NCBI GenBank assembly: GCA_019925105.1
Contig: JAHGAU010000005.1
Span: 930,001 to 994,000, forward strand
DNA length: 64,000 bases
Direction of reading: 5' to 3'
Source: Niebla homalea
Taxonomy: Eukaryota > Ascomycota > Lecanoromycetes > Lecanorales > Ramalinaceae
Below the pieces are notes generated by a model. It was not told the origin of the DNA. It saw only the letters and a program-made list of their open reading frames with translations, and did no database searches. Positions 50,901 to 61,946 of this stretch are shown piece by piece (position 1 is the stretch's first letter; each line of letters opens with the position of its first letter). A program made the position numbers and the translations under genes.

Positions 50901-53900
50901 TTCCTATATTGAAAAGTTTATTTAATTAACCTTTTCACCTTTATAATCGCGGTTATATATTTTTTATTTTAATAAGTTTTAGCTTTTTATAAGGGTTTTA
51001 TTATCGGGATAATCTTATTAATTACTTCGTTTAATACCTTTATTATTTACTTTATAAAGAAATCGATCCAGTCTTTATTATTTAATTAAAAGAGATCCGT
51101 AAATTATATTATTATCTCCCCTGTTTTTATATAAATCTCTGCTTTTTTAACCGTTTTCTACGCCTTCCTTACCGGTAATAATATAATCGTATTAACGGTC
51201 CAATTTAAAGTTATTTATATCGGTATATAATCCGAGCCATATTTTAAGTCCTTTTATAACCTATATATTACGATTATACCGGTAACTTCTTCTATATTAA
51301 AAGCTAAATTAATCGTTATTTTAAACTTATAACTTTTTTATATAATAATTTTTTATAATATTAATAATAAGAAATTAATTTAAGCGGTAATTATTAATAA
51401 ATTATTTAATTTAATATAATTTATCGTATACCTTTCTTTATTCTATATATAATAATATAGGTTAAAGTCTTTAAGTAATATATATTTACTTAAAGTAATT
51501 AAAACCTCTTTAAGTAATAATATCGTAAAAAGTTTTTCTTTATTAACCGGCGGCGGATTATATACGTTATAAATATTAAAATCGCTTTTTAAGTTTCCTT
51601 TTTTTATAATATAGAATATATAAAGGTTTTTATTATAATAAGTAATATCCTAATTATCTACGTTAAGCCGCTTATTTATAAAGAAATATATTCTAGTTGT
51701 TTTATCCTTTTTAAAGGTTAAGTAAAACCCTTTTTTTAGGTTAATAAATGAATATATATATAGGTTATACGGTAATTCTTATATTATTATAACGTTAACG
51801 TCCTCGACTTCTTTAAACTTAAATATCGGTATTACGGTTTTAATTTTTTTATTACGGACGTTATATTATATTACTCTTAAAAACGTTAATATATTATATA
51901 TTAACCTTTATAAAAACTTCTTTTTTTATATTTATTTAAATTATAGATTTCTTATTAAAATTAAGCGTTTTTTAATTAAGTATTTTCCCGGTTATTATTA
52001 AAGATATAGGACGGCTAGCCTTTAAAATTAAGATTATAAAGAATTTTCTTTTCTTTATTATTATTTACTTTTTATTATTTAATTAAGTAAGTTCGTATTT
52101 TAAGGTTGCTTTTAATTAACTTATTAAATTAATTTTATATATATTATACCGTTAAATTTTCGTGGTTATTTAAGTTTCTTTACGTTTAATTTCCCTGGCT
52201 CTTATTATATATTTAGAATCTTATATTAAGTATCCCTCCTTATTATACGTAACGTATTTAAGTATATCCTTTATAAGCCCCTTAATTATTAACTTTATAT
52301 ATTTATAAATATTATAACCCTTAACGTAAACCGTATATTTTATAATATTAAAGTATTTTATAATAATATATTTATAATTTTAATACTTAAAATATTAATA
52401 AATATTAACCGCCTTATTTTATAATTAAGTTATTTTAAAAAATCCTTCTTTAATAATCCTTTTATTTAAGATATCGTTATATATTTTCGTTAATATTATA
52501 TTTAATATAATAGTAAAGTATTTCTTTATGCGTTTTAAAAAATTAAATTTCTTTATTACCGGCGGAAGCTTATAATTAATGATTTTAAACCTTAAGTAAA
52601 AAAACGTATTTTCCTTTTTTATATTCCTTAATATGGTTTTTCTTTTAATTTCCTTAAAACGTAATAAATATATTTTATTTATTATAATAATAAATAATTA
52701 CCTTAAAACCTTAATTAATTTATATTCTCCCTTATTAACTTAAGCCTTAAATTTCTTTAAGTTTTCTTTTATTTTTAAAGATACTATATTAAAGAAAATA
52801 TCCTTACTTTATAATTTATATACCGTAATAATCTATTTTATTAATAATTCCGTTATTACCTTAAAAGCTTTTATTAACTATAATAGATTTATTTTTATCG
52901 CCGTATTCCTCTTTTTATTATTAAATAAATAAACCGTTATTATCTTTACTTTCCTTAATATAGCCGTTTTTTCCTTTATTATCCCTTTATTCTTTACCGC
53001 AGGTATTCTTTTTATTATTTTCATCGCCCAGTTTTCTCTTATTTAGGGGGCCGCCGCCTTTATATTTTCGTTTTATATACTTAATCCCAGGCCGCCGTTT
53101 TTACCCTTTATTAATGCTTTTATTCCCGTTTTTTAAGAGCCCCGTAAATACTCCGTTTCCTTTAATTTTACCCCTATTTTTATATAAAAGTCCCTTATAT
53201 TTTTTAATTTAATTTATAATATCGGTTAAGTTTCTAGCGTAATATCTTTTTACTCTATTATAAGGAATCCTTTTAAAACCTTTATTATTTCCTTTACCGT
53301 TTTCTTACCCTTTTTTACCGGGCGATATATTATTTCTGTTTTTTATTTTTAATCCTTTAAAGTTCCGTTCTTTTTATTAGTTTTATTTCTTTTTTATATA
53401 CCCTTAATAATACTTTTACCGCGGTCTTCCTACCTTTTTTTTCCGCTTATACTTTTCGTTATTAATATCGTACCGGCCTTTTTACCCCCTTATTTACTTA
53501 TTATTTCTATATTATTATTATGCGTTTTACGCGTTTTATTATATATATTCTATTAACCTTAATTCCTTTATTTATTTTAAGTATTATCCGGCTTATTATT
53601 ATTATATTATCTATATACGTTATCGCCGTTTTTATTAATATAGGTTATTTACCTATTTATTACCTTATTTTTAACCATTATATTACTTCCTTTTATCGTA
53701 CTTAATATACTCCCTTCACTATCGTTAAAGCTATGCATATACGTATCGTTTTGGACCTCTGGGGTCCCTTTGTTCGTCGCCATCCTCCTATTATTAATTT
53801 ACTTATAAAAGTAATACTTAAATATTCAGACCGTAATATTACGTCTTCTATATTTACCTTTATTAGTCCCGCCGGCGTGCCGCCAGCGGAGTCAGTCTAA
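47985..53900 (-). mobile_element. RIP-degraded Tad/I-type LINE (LINE-2m)
   Basis: A minus-strand partner of the 33.8-kb LINE. The 3' tail (ATTGATTGATTAATTGATTG on the plus strand) is at 47985. The 5' body matches LINE-1p from about 53790 inwards, and the 5' end is extended by the hairpin module (53797-53900). A reverse transcriptase reads on the minus strand at about 50530-49850 (NKAPGLN, a YTPIYAK-like stretch). Body length from the common 5' point is 5.77 kb, equal to LINE-1p. Full of stops. Confidence 0.8.
53797..53900 (-). repeat. Hairpin-headed repeat module, copy C at the LINE 5' end
   Basis: An inverted ~100-bp copy of the head of the repeats at 732 and 42883. The hairpin arms 53869-53877 and 53881-53889 pair over nine positions with one G-T wobble and a three-base loop. 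This is the best-preserved copy. Confidence 0.75.
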
Positions 53901-54951
53901 TAATACTTAAAAAATGATTTAATTATACTTAAGCTTAAAATAAGAGTTATAACCTTATTTAATAATAACCTTTACGGAATAATATCTACCTTTTACTTTT
54001 TACTAAAAGTTTTACCCGGCTTTTTTAAAGTTACTTTATATTTAAGCCTGAATTAAAGCTTTTTAAACGGCGTTTTCTTATTAATATTTGGCTTTTTTAA
54101 ATTAACAACTTTAAATTACTTTAATACGTTTATATTTATAAGGATATAATAAGGTTTACGTATCCCCTTAAGCTATTAATAAGTAAAATCCTTTAATTAA
54201 TATATATTATTTCTATATAGATTTTATTTATAAATACTTATATTTATAATAACGGTTATTTATTACTTTTAATTCTTCTTATTAAAAGCTTATTATATCC
54301 TTAACGTTACCGTTAGTTTCGATTTTTTTTTTCCTTATTATTATTTTAATAAACGTATTATTCTTAAACTTTAAGTTTAAAGTATTTAATAAAAGTTTTT
54401 TATTTTTTACTTTTTTATTGAATTTATAAATAATAAAAATAATAATTTATTTCCTCTTCTTTATAAGTTAATTATAAGTAATAGTTATAAACTTAATATA
54501 ATTAAGTTTATTCTTAATATTTAATTTCTAGCTTTTTAAATTAATAGTTAATAAACCCCTTTTAATATAACGGAGCTTAAGCCTTTTTATATCATTATAT
54601 AATTTAAAAGCTTTAATAAAGGTAATAATATAAAGCTTTTAAAACTGGAACCGATTATTGGTTTTAATTTTATTAAAAATAAATTTATTACTATATTCTA
54701 TTATAAACCTTATAATATAACTTTAGGTTTTAAGCTTAATGTTTAAGCTTATAATAGGAATAAACTTGGAGGCTATATATTTATCTATAATTAACGGCGG
54801 TAAGGTAATTTACTTTTTACGTAAAAATACGTTCTTAAATGCGTTAAATAACGCCTTCTTTATAGTAAACTTCTTAATACGTTTAATAATACCTATAATA
54901 GTGATTTTTAAGTAAACTTATAGCTTTAATAAAGCTTTAATTAATAAAATT
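53901..54951 (-). repeat. RIP-degraded DNA next to the right inverted repeat, possible coding relic
   Basis: On the minus strand from about 54950 to 54200 one frame reads with fewer stops than such AT-rich DNA should give (for example ITIIGIIKRIKKFTIKKA, LPPLIIDKYIASKFIPIIS). It does not match reverse transcriptase or integrase. As it sits just inside the terminal repeat, a transposase relic is conceivable, but I cannot show it. Confidence 0.3.
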
Positions 54952-55064
54952 AAGTATAATAGTGGATACGCAGGTGATAATGGGCTTTACTAATAAATTT
55001 AATGAAGTTCCTATTGTAAAGCGTACAAATTCCGAGGGGGCCAACAATTGCGCACATAGGGGTA
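54952..55064 (-). repeat. Right terminal inverted repeat of the AT-rich island
   Basis: The inverted counterpart of 17384-17490. The outer 38 bp (up to CATAGGGGTA) are identical to the left copy, and the inner part differs mostly by transitions. It ends 265 bp before the start codon of the dehydrogenase gene. Confidence 0.8.
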
Positions 55065-55122
55065 TATATTTTGACCTCGGCTCGTGGACAATCGAAACCT
55101 CCACCTCTTCCTCCGTAGCTTG

Positions 55123-55134
55123 TATTTTTATAAA
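55123..55134 (+). promoter_or_regulatory. Possible TATA element upstream of the dehydrogenase gene
   Basis: TATTTTTATAAA lies about 195 bp before the ATG at 55329, in the short non-AT-rich gap between the right terminal repeat and the gene. The assignment is by position and sequence only. Confidence 0.3.
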
Positions 55135-55328
55135 CTCGTCGACCTCGCTTCCCCTCCGCGGACATTTTTGCAAAATGCCCGCGCATTCATGTAAATAGCA
55201 TTCATTCCATAGGCTTCTCACTTGCTACATCATCCTCGTCTATTGTCATTCACCCAGTTCTCGCATGCTCTTTTCAAGAATCGAACCCACGTAGGGTCTG
55301 CCCCTCAATCAATATACGAGCCACCCCA

Positions 55329-56562
55329 ATGGCCGCAGAAGCAAAGGCCCAAGTGCAGCTCGCAGATGTCCAATCTCTCTTCTCACTTGAAGGCAAGGTC
55401 GTGGTCATAACCGGTGGATCGCGCGGACTCGGTCTTCACGCAGCATCAGCGCAAGTATTTGCCTGAATCGCCGCCCTTTGGTTCAAGACTGATTCGAACG
55501 GTCCCGTCTTAGTTGTCTGCAGGCCGGCTGCTCCAAGGTCTACATTTCGTCTCGAAAAGCGGAAGCCTGTCGTATTGCCTGCGATGCTCTGAACGACCTC
55601 CCAAACAAGCGCCCCAGTGCCCGTGCTATCTCGGTGCCGGCAGATAGCAGCGGATTTGAAGGCGTGGAGGCCTTGGTGAGGCAAGTGAAAGAGACTACCG
55701 AACATGTCGATATCCTCTTCGCCAATGCGGGCGCCACATGGGGAGAAAAATTCGATACGCATCCGGATAAGGCCTTTGGAAAGGTTATGGATCTGAATGT
55801 GAAAAGTGTTTTCAATACTATACGCCTGTGGGTGTGCTCCTCTCCACTCGCTCCGGCCATCTACACGTCTGGCTAAGTGTCTGCCCGAACAGGTTCGCCC
55901 CTTTGCTCCAGCGGAATGCCACCACAGAGAACCCTTCGAGAGTCATAGTAACCGCCTCGGTTGCAGGCCTCCAAGTTGGCTCGCTCGGTGACAATGCTAC
56001 CTTTGGGTACTCAGCGTCTAAGGGTTTGTGCTCACCCTCTTGCCCGGCTGTCTGGTTTTGACCGTGATCTAGCTGCTGTCATCCACCTCACAAGGAATCT
56101 GGCCGTCGAACTTGGACCGAGACACATCTTGTGCAACAGCATTGCCCCTGGGTTTTTCCCTTCAAAGATGGCGTCTGTAAGTTTCAATTCGTCCGAGACG
56201 CTCCTGTCCTGGCTCTTCCCGCTGAGTGGCCTCTTTGCGTAGGCTTGACGGTCTGCAGGTCAAGGAGGGTCTGCCAGAAGAGGGGGCTGAAGTGTCATCT
56301 TGCGGCTCTGTTTGCAAAGAAAGTACTAATACATCATTACCAGGGTCTCATGGACATGTATGGCGGCCAAGAGGCGATGGCAAAATCGCATCCAGATCAG
56401 CGCCTGGGCAGACCTGAGGATATTGCAGGGGCCATCATCTTTCTATGTTCCAGAGCCTCTGGCCATGTCAATGGAGCCTGTCTCACAATCGATGGTGTAT
56501 GCCAGATTCCCAGCCCTCAAATTGATCGTCAGACCTTACTGACACCAGTCACAGGGGGCTAG
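55329..56562 (+). CDS. Short-chain dehydrogenase/reductase (SDR)
   Basis: An NAD(P)-dependent oxidoreductase of the classical SDR type; the substrate is unknown. The model is join(55329..55454, 55523..55827, 55893..56023, 56073..56176, 56344..56562), 294 residues. Motifs: TGGSRGLG at 28-35 for cofactor binding, NAG at 110-112, Ser166 (VTASVAG), and the Tyr183-x3-Lys187 pair (YSASK), which is complete only after splicing at 56024-56072. The C-terminal part reads RLGRPEDIAGAIIFL and HVNGACLTIDG. The last intron (56177-56343, 167 bp) has a perfect TACTAAT branch point. The final ~25 residues after IDG look atypical, so a further small intron or early decay at the 3' end is possible. It resembles fungal SDRs annotated as 3-oxoacyl-ACP or rhamnolipid-type reductases. 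The gene begins only 265 bp from the heterochromatic island. Confidence 0.88.
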
Positions 56563-57866
56563 GTGGGCGAAGGACAGCAAGATGTAGCATGCATTCGTAA
56601 CATACTTGGCTCCGAGGACCTCGACTTTTCGTGCTGTTTGCGATTGTACCAACGTGAGTGTACAGACTGGTGGAATCACGCAAACTCCCATCATACGTCC
56701 AATTGTCATTTTCGCAACCCTATCAACATAGCGGCACCGTAATGGCATTCTAGCTTCGAATTACAACGTGAGCTCCGAGTGAGCTTTATGATCTGGTAAT
56801 TTGAGGTGGGCGGGTCTGCTGGATCGAAGACCTAGCATTGGTGCACGACGGCATGTAGAAGGCAACGACGATATTGAAGACTCAAACAATTCCGGACTGA
56901 AAGCTGGGCTCATGTGACCCATTTCATTGCGATTGTCAAGGTCTTTGGATCTTCCATCCTTGCATTCAAGAGCTGTGCTGTGACTCCATGAACGACATAT
57001 GCATGCTGCAATGTTGTGTGAGCGCTTCGGCAATATCGGCAAGGCCCTTTCCATTGCCGGCGACTACTCCACCGTAGCGGACATGCTGCAGCTCGTAGGT
57101 CTCTCATCTGGCGAGAGTCTGAGCAAGACTCACAAGGCGACCGCAGCAAAATACACAGTCCATCAGATCCCCAGCGTTTCTACTTGATTTTCAGGGGTCC
57201 CAGTGGAAAGACATTGGGGTGATTGGGTCAGATCTCTCTTTATGAAGCGTTTCATGATGATTTCTACTCCCTTGTGTTAGTTGAAATTTGTGGATTATAT
57301 TCTTAATGCAGGCTAAAGTCTATCTCTTCTCACATATCTTTGGCTACGTATCAAGCGAGGCTAAGCAGGGCAATCCCTGTTGACCACCGACGTCCAGCCG
57401 TATCACAGAGGCCTGATAGTACTTGAATCCTGTGGCGAATGGAGGCGATCCGTTTGCCAAAGGCTACACTTTCACGCTGCTGTGTTGCTATGGTGCTGAT
57501 TTAGCTGGTACCAGTGTCGTCAGTGCTTGGAGGTGTTAAGGGTGCTGATAGGTGCTAGTTCCAGTTGAAGCTGGTGGCTGGGTATTCACATTACATTGAA
57601 CATGATGATCGAGGCGGTGCGAGGCGGTCATGGAGCGGGGGGTTTCGTCGCGAAGGGGCTCTGCTGATGTGCTTCTGGCCGTGATTGCGAGCTATCAGGG
57701 TCTGTCGCCGGGACTTCCGTGAGGCTTAGCAGCCTCGAGATGGGTCAGTAGATCCCTTCGGCACGCTTTCGATCTGGCAAGTCTGGTCGCGACGACAGCA
57801 GTTTACGCCGTAGCTCAACTCGAGGTGCTGTAGCCGAAGGGGCACGTGCAGGAACTGCTCAATGAA
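56563..57866. other. Intergenic region, SDR to Kap95
   Basis: 1.3 kb of normal composition. Frames of up to about 97 codons occur on both strands (for example minus 56761-57054), with no domain, no consistent splicing and no RIP signature. It should contain the 3' ends of the two convergent genes on either side. Otherwise I see nothing. Confidence 0.5.
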
Positions 57867-60856
57867 TCAAGACATTGCCTGGCCACTTTGAGCATTCCCA
57901 GTCTGTCGTTTGACCTGCTCGCGAGCCCATCGAGCAGTCTCGATGGTTCGTGGTTGGAAGTCACGGTTGGTCTTGACGTCTTTGATGAGTACAGTAAGCC
58001 ATTCCTGGCGGAACAGGTTGGCGTATTCACCGTGGGGAAACGTGTCAGCTAGATCCCTATGTTGGGAGTCAGCAATCACGCAGAAGACAAGGCGTGGGGA
58101 TCTGAGCTGCAAAACCTACCCAATGACCCCCATTGCTGAGCGCAATAGGGCTTCACTTCGATTTGGATCTCGAGAAATGATGTCTAGGACGGAAAAGATT
58201 GGTTCGACGTACTGCGCCAACAGTTCGGCTGCTCTGCTTAGTTTCGGTGCCATTTGGTTTACCGCGGAAAGGACTCACGCTTTGCGACTTTGATCGCAAG
58301 GATCGCCCCAGACCATGCATCCATGATACCCTCTCGTAATGATATCACGTAATCCAACATCTCGAAGGCAGAGCTGTCGTTGATGGTCACATTTGCGGCG
58401 GCTTGCAAGACCTGGCCCACCACGGAGAGATACGTCTCAAAGTGTGGGCCGATTGCCTGAGCAATATCACCGAAAGTCTGCAAGATGGCAGGCCGGAATT
58501 GATTACTGATCGACTTGTCCTTCACAAAATCAGCAGGTGAAATAAGCTTCGTCGCTGTCACACGGTCATACGTTCAGGTTACTCAACAGATAATTCATGA
58601 ACGTGTCGCAGTACGGCTGTGCCATTTCCCCAAGTGAGCGAGTAATGTCACTCACGAGCCCAATCGCCATGGCACACAGCCCGGGCTCTTCGCGATTCCC
58701 CAGGGCATTGTACAAGAAGGGTGTGAAGGAGGTCATGTATTTGCCAAAGTCTTCCTCAAGCGCATTGGCCAGGGCACCAATCGCAGCGAAGACGGTATCA
58801 GGAACGCTTGATTTAGCACCAACAGAGCTCAAGATCTGCAGCAGCACATTCATGATTCGATCGGCAGCGGGTTTGATCTCGCCCTCGAGGCGCTGTATGA
58901 TGGCAAGGAGCACACTCGCCAGGCTCGTCTGGATTTCTTCCAACGTGATCCGATCCTCTACGCTGACAATCTGCTGCTGCATTGGGATGGTATGTTCGAG
59001 GCGTTTCAGGACGATATCGGAGGTTTTGGCGACGATTGGTAGACTGTCATTGGCAGCGCTGGCCACGAAGGCGTTCAGTACTTCATAGGCAGCCATGCGG
59101 AGTTGATTGTCGGTGTCTGGGCCTTCCGTGACGGAAAGGAGCGTCGTCACACTCTCCTGAAAGTGAGGAGATAGAGGGTTTTCCTGAACACCGGGCTCTC
59201 CACCAAATCGTTCGGCAAGATTCATTAGCGCCCAGCAACACGAGCCTGCCATTCTTGGACTACAGGACAAGCCTGCAAACAGAGCGCCTATTAGGGGGCG
59301 CAGATGCTCTTGCGCATCTATAGATTCCGAGACGTTCTCACAGATTCGACCAAGAGCAAAAGCGGCAGAATCTTTGACCTGAACGACAGGATCGTCCATC
59401 ATTCCAATCAAAACTGGCAATCCCTGCTTGATCAAAGGCTGTAGCAGCTTTTCGTCAGGCCCTTCCATGATTGCGCCAAAGGCTGACACAGCAGCATCTC
59501 GCTTGTGCCAGTCGGTGTGCCTGAGGTTCAGCTCGACAAAGCTGAGTACCGTCTGGACGAGCTCGCCGCCAACAGCCTGGGCGTATAGCTGTAGGCACTG
59601 GTACGAAGCTCGCGAGACATTATAGTCTTCGTCAGCGGCGTCTTCATCTTGCTGTGTCAGGAGATGCGTGAGAACCTCCACAACTTGCCGAGCAGCAGCA
59701 CGGGCAAAACCAAAGAACGGCCTTGGCTCAACGCCGTCTGCCTGTGCCTATCACGATTTGATGGTCAGATTGGCTGTCAGACATTGTGCCGTTCGACTTA
59801 CCATGGCGTTATCGTCCTCGATCGCGATTTCCTCTTCGCAGACTGTGCACCAAAACTCAATGGCAAGCTTTGATACGTCTTCCTCTGAGTTCTTCATGCC
59901 CATGATTGTGAGACCGAACAGCGCCTTTTCCATGTAGAATTTCATCTTATCATAATAGAGGCCCATTATCCTATTCAGGCAACCATAAGAGCTGGCCTCG
60001 ATGCGGTTGTCTCCTGATTGAGTGGCTTCGCATATAACTTGCATGATGTAATTCCGTTCTCCTTCGTTCTCGAAATTTGTCCGCACAAATTCTAAAGAGT
60101 CGGACAAGGAGTTGATAGCGGCAAGTCTGACGTCCAGATTACCTTCTTCTTTACGGGCGCCCTGAATAACGGCGGTTAGGATGGCGTTTGAATGTTGAAC
60201 GAGGCTATCGCGTAGATCCTGGTCTTCGGTCTCACAGATGAAACCAATGGTCTGTAACGATGCCTGTTTAAAATGATCGCTCCCTTCGCCGACGTAATCC
60301 ACTAACGCGGGCATCAATTCCTGCCATTGATTCTGGGGTAAGTCAATGGCAGCTATTGAGGCTATGAATTGGGCGGCAGCTTGGCCGGCTTTGGTGTGTT
60401 CCGAGCCCAGAGTTTGCAGAGCCAGCTGCCGAACAGTCGCCTTGGTTGCAGGTTCAACCGAAGTCAGCCATCGGGACTGTATCTCTTTCAGTCGGGTGTA
60501 CTCTCGGGCAGTGAAGGAGTTCTTCAGAGCGATGCCAGCGGCTTGACGAGTGGCAGGCTGTGCATTTTCGTTGGCTAGTTCTTTGGCTAAAGTCTCAAGA
60601 TAGGTTGACTAAACGCAAATGTCAGTGGTGCTATGTCTGAAAGGCAGGATCTGAACGGAGCATGGCCCAGCTACAGACTTGCTTATCAACTTACGTAGTT
60701 GACTTCAGCCGCTTGTTTAAGCTGCTGTTCAGCGCTCTGTCGCGCGGCCGCATCTGATTTCGCTTGGTCAGCAGGGAAGTCGCACAGTCAATGATGTATG
60801 CCACAGCTGCACCAACCTCCAGAGTAGGTGTTCTGCAGCACCTGATTGACATCCAT
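57867..60856 (-). CDS. kap95: Importin subunit beta-1 (karyopherin Kap95)
   Basis: A nuclear import receptor that binds importin-alpha/cargo and is released by Ran-GTP. The model is complement(join(57867..58056, 58120..58228, 58279..58519, 58572..59747, 59802..60608, 60695..60753, 60817..60856)), 873 residues, the usual family length. The N-terminus is MDVNQVLQNTYSG, then DAAARQSAEQQLKQAAEVNY (importin-beta N-terminal domain). HEAT repeats follow throughout (for example DVRLAAINSLSDSLEF, AVSAFGAIMEGP, VKDSAAFALGRICE). The C-terminus reads ETARWAREQVKRQ. Six introns of 50-86 bp all preserve frame. The 50-bp intron 58229-58278 was chosen over a 29-bp alternative. No broken motif was seen. Presumably essential and constitutive. 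Confidence 0.96.
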
Positions 60857-61946
60857 GATTTTGTGGCCAGAAGTCAATCAGGACGAGTCTTGTTTCACTT
60901 GTACCTTGTGAGAAGGCCAATGAGCAGTGGAACACGACGAGCAAGCGTAGACAGGGCCGATAGGTGGGGTGCGAGAGCGTGTCGTTCGGGTTGATCTGCA
61001 CTTGCGGGTCGTTTGACTCGTTTCGTAAACACAGAGAAAAAGGACCAGTAAGACCCCGTCTATCACCGTGTCACGAAAGGTCAGTACGGTAGTTGTTGGA
61101 TCAAAACAGTAGAACGGCAACTTTCACAGGCGCATTTTCCAGGTACAAATTAGACAAACTTCTGGCAATCAAGTCATGAGCTTGGCAAAATATTGCACGC
61201 ATTTTGATGTTGTACAGACGCTTGGCGAAGGTCTAAAAGATCTTTTCGCGAAGTTTTGCCGTGGACCCACGAACCAGGGAACTACGCTATTCAAGTATCT
61301 ATGAATGCTTGGCATTTCTCATTTTACAGTTTCACCACACAGATCACCACATAAACGTCGCATTGTTCGACCATCAACTTTATAAAGTCCTGTATTTAAT
61401 GTATAGATAGTAGGATCTGGTTATATACTTAATTACTAAGTATAATGTTAATAGAACGCTTCGCGTATAGCTCGATTCCTTTCTACCGTCCGATATAGAA
61501 GCTCTTACTCATGTTAACTCAAGGCTTGAAAACCTTTTGTTAAGCCTTAACCCTATAAATTTAACGTACTATCAATAACGGCTTGAATAAGTAATTGGAC
61601 GAGTAATTATTAAGGCTTAAGGTATCCGAACGTAGAACCATTGGTTTCGTGAAATTTGAATAAGTGGTGATTGAATAATGCCAGGCTTGTATAGTGATTT
61701 GTGTGTGGGAAGTGCAAAATAAGAAATGCCAAAGCATTCGCATTTAACTTGAATATCGGAGGCTCTTAGAGCGCCAGAAGCTCCCCATCCCTCTATCTGT
61801 TCAACACCTTACCTACCTTCAGAAGCGGCGTAAGTCCAAAATCAGAGAGTTGGGTTTTCGAGTCGGCGAAAAGTCTTCAATTGGGGCTTGCGATCTCCTC
61901 GCTTGTCAGCAAAGCCGAATACATTTGTTGCGACTATCTTCACGCT
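60857..61946. other. Intergenic region, Kap95 promoter side to Apc4 3' end
   Basis: 1.09 kb. The part next to 60857 should hold the Kap95 promoter. Around 61390-61640 the sequence turns AT-rich and repeat-like. It includes an inverted pair TTAAGCCTTAA (near 61541) and TTAAGGCTTAA (near 61611), possibly a small decayed element. There is no supported gene. Confidence 0.5.

Noticed and set aside
53520..53705. A 61-codon plus-strand frame rich in Ile, Leu and Tyr, looking like a membrane peptide.
   Set aside because: It is the antisense of the LINE-2m 5' coding region; AT-rich DNA gives such hydrophobic frames by chance.
17384..55064. A Starship-type giant transposon.
   Set aside because: No tyrosine recombinase (captain) gene, no cargo genes, and inverted rather than short direct terminal repeats; only nested retroelements are readable.
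58229..58257. A 29-bp intron in kap95 (donor GTAAAC, acceptor GCAG).
   Set aside because: Too short for fungal splicing; the 50-bp intron 58229-58278 with GTGAGT keeps frame and fits the family.
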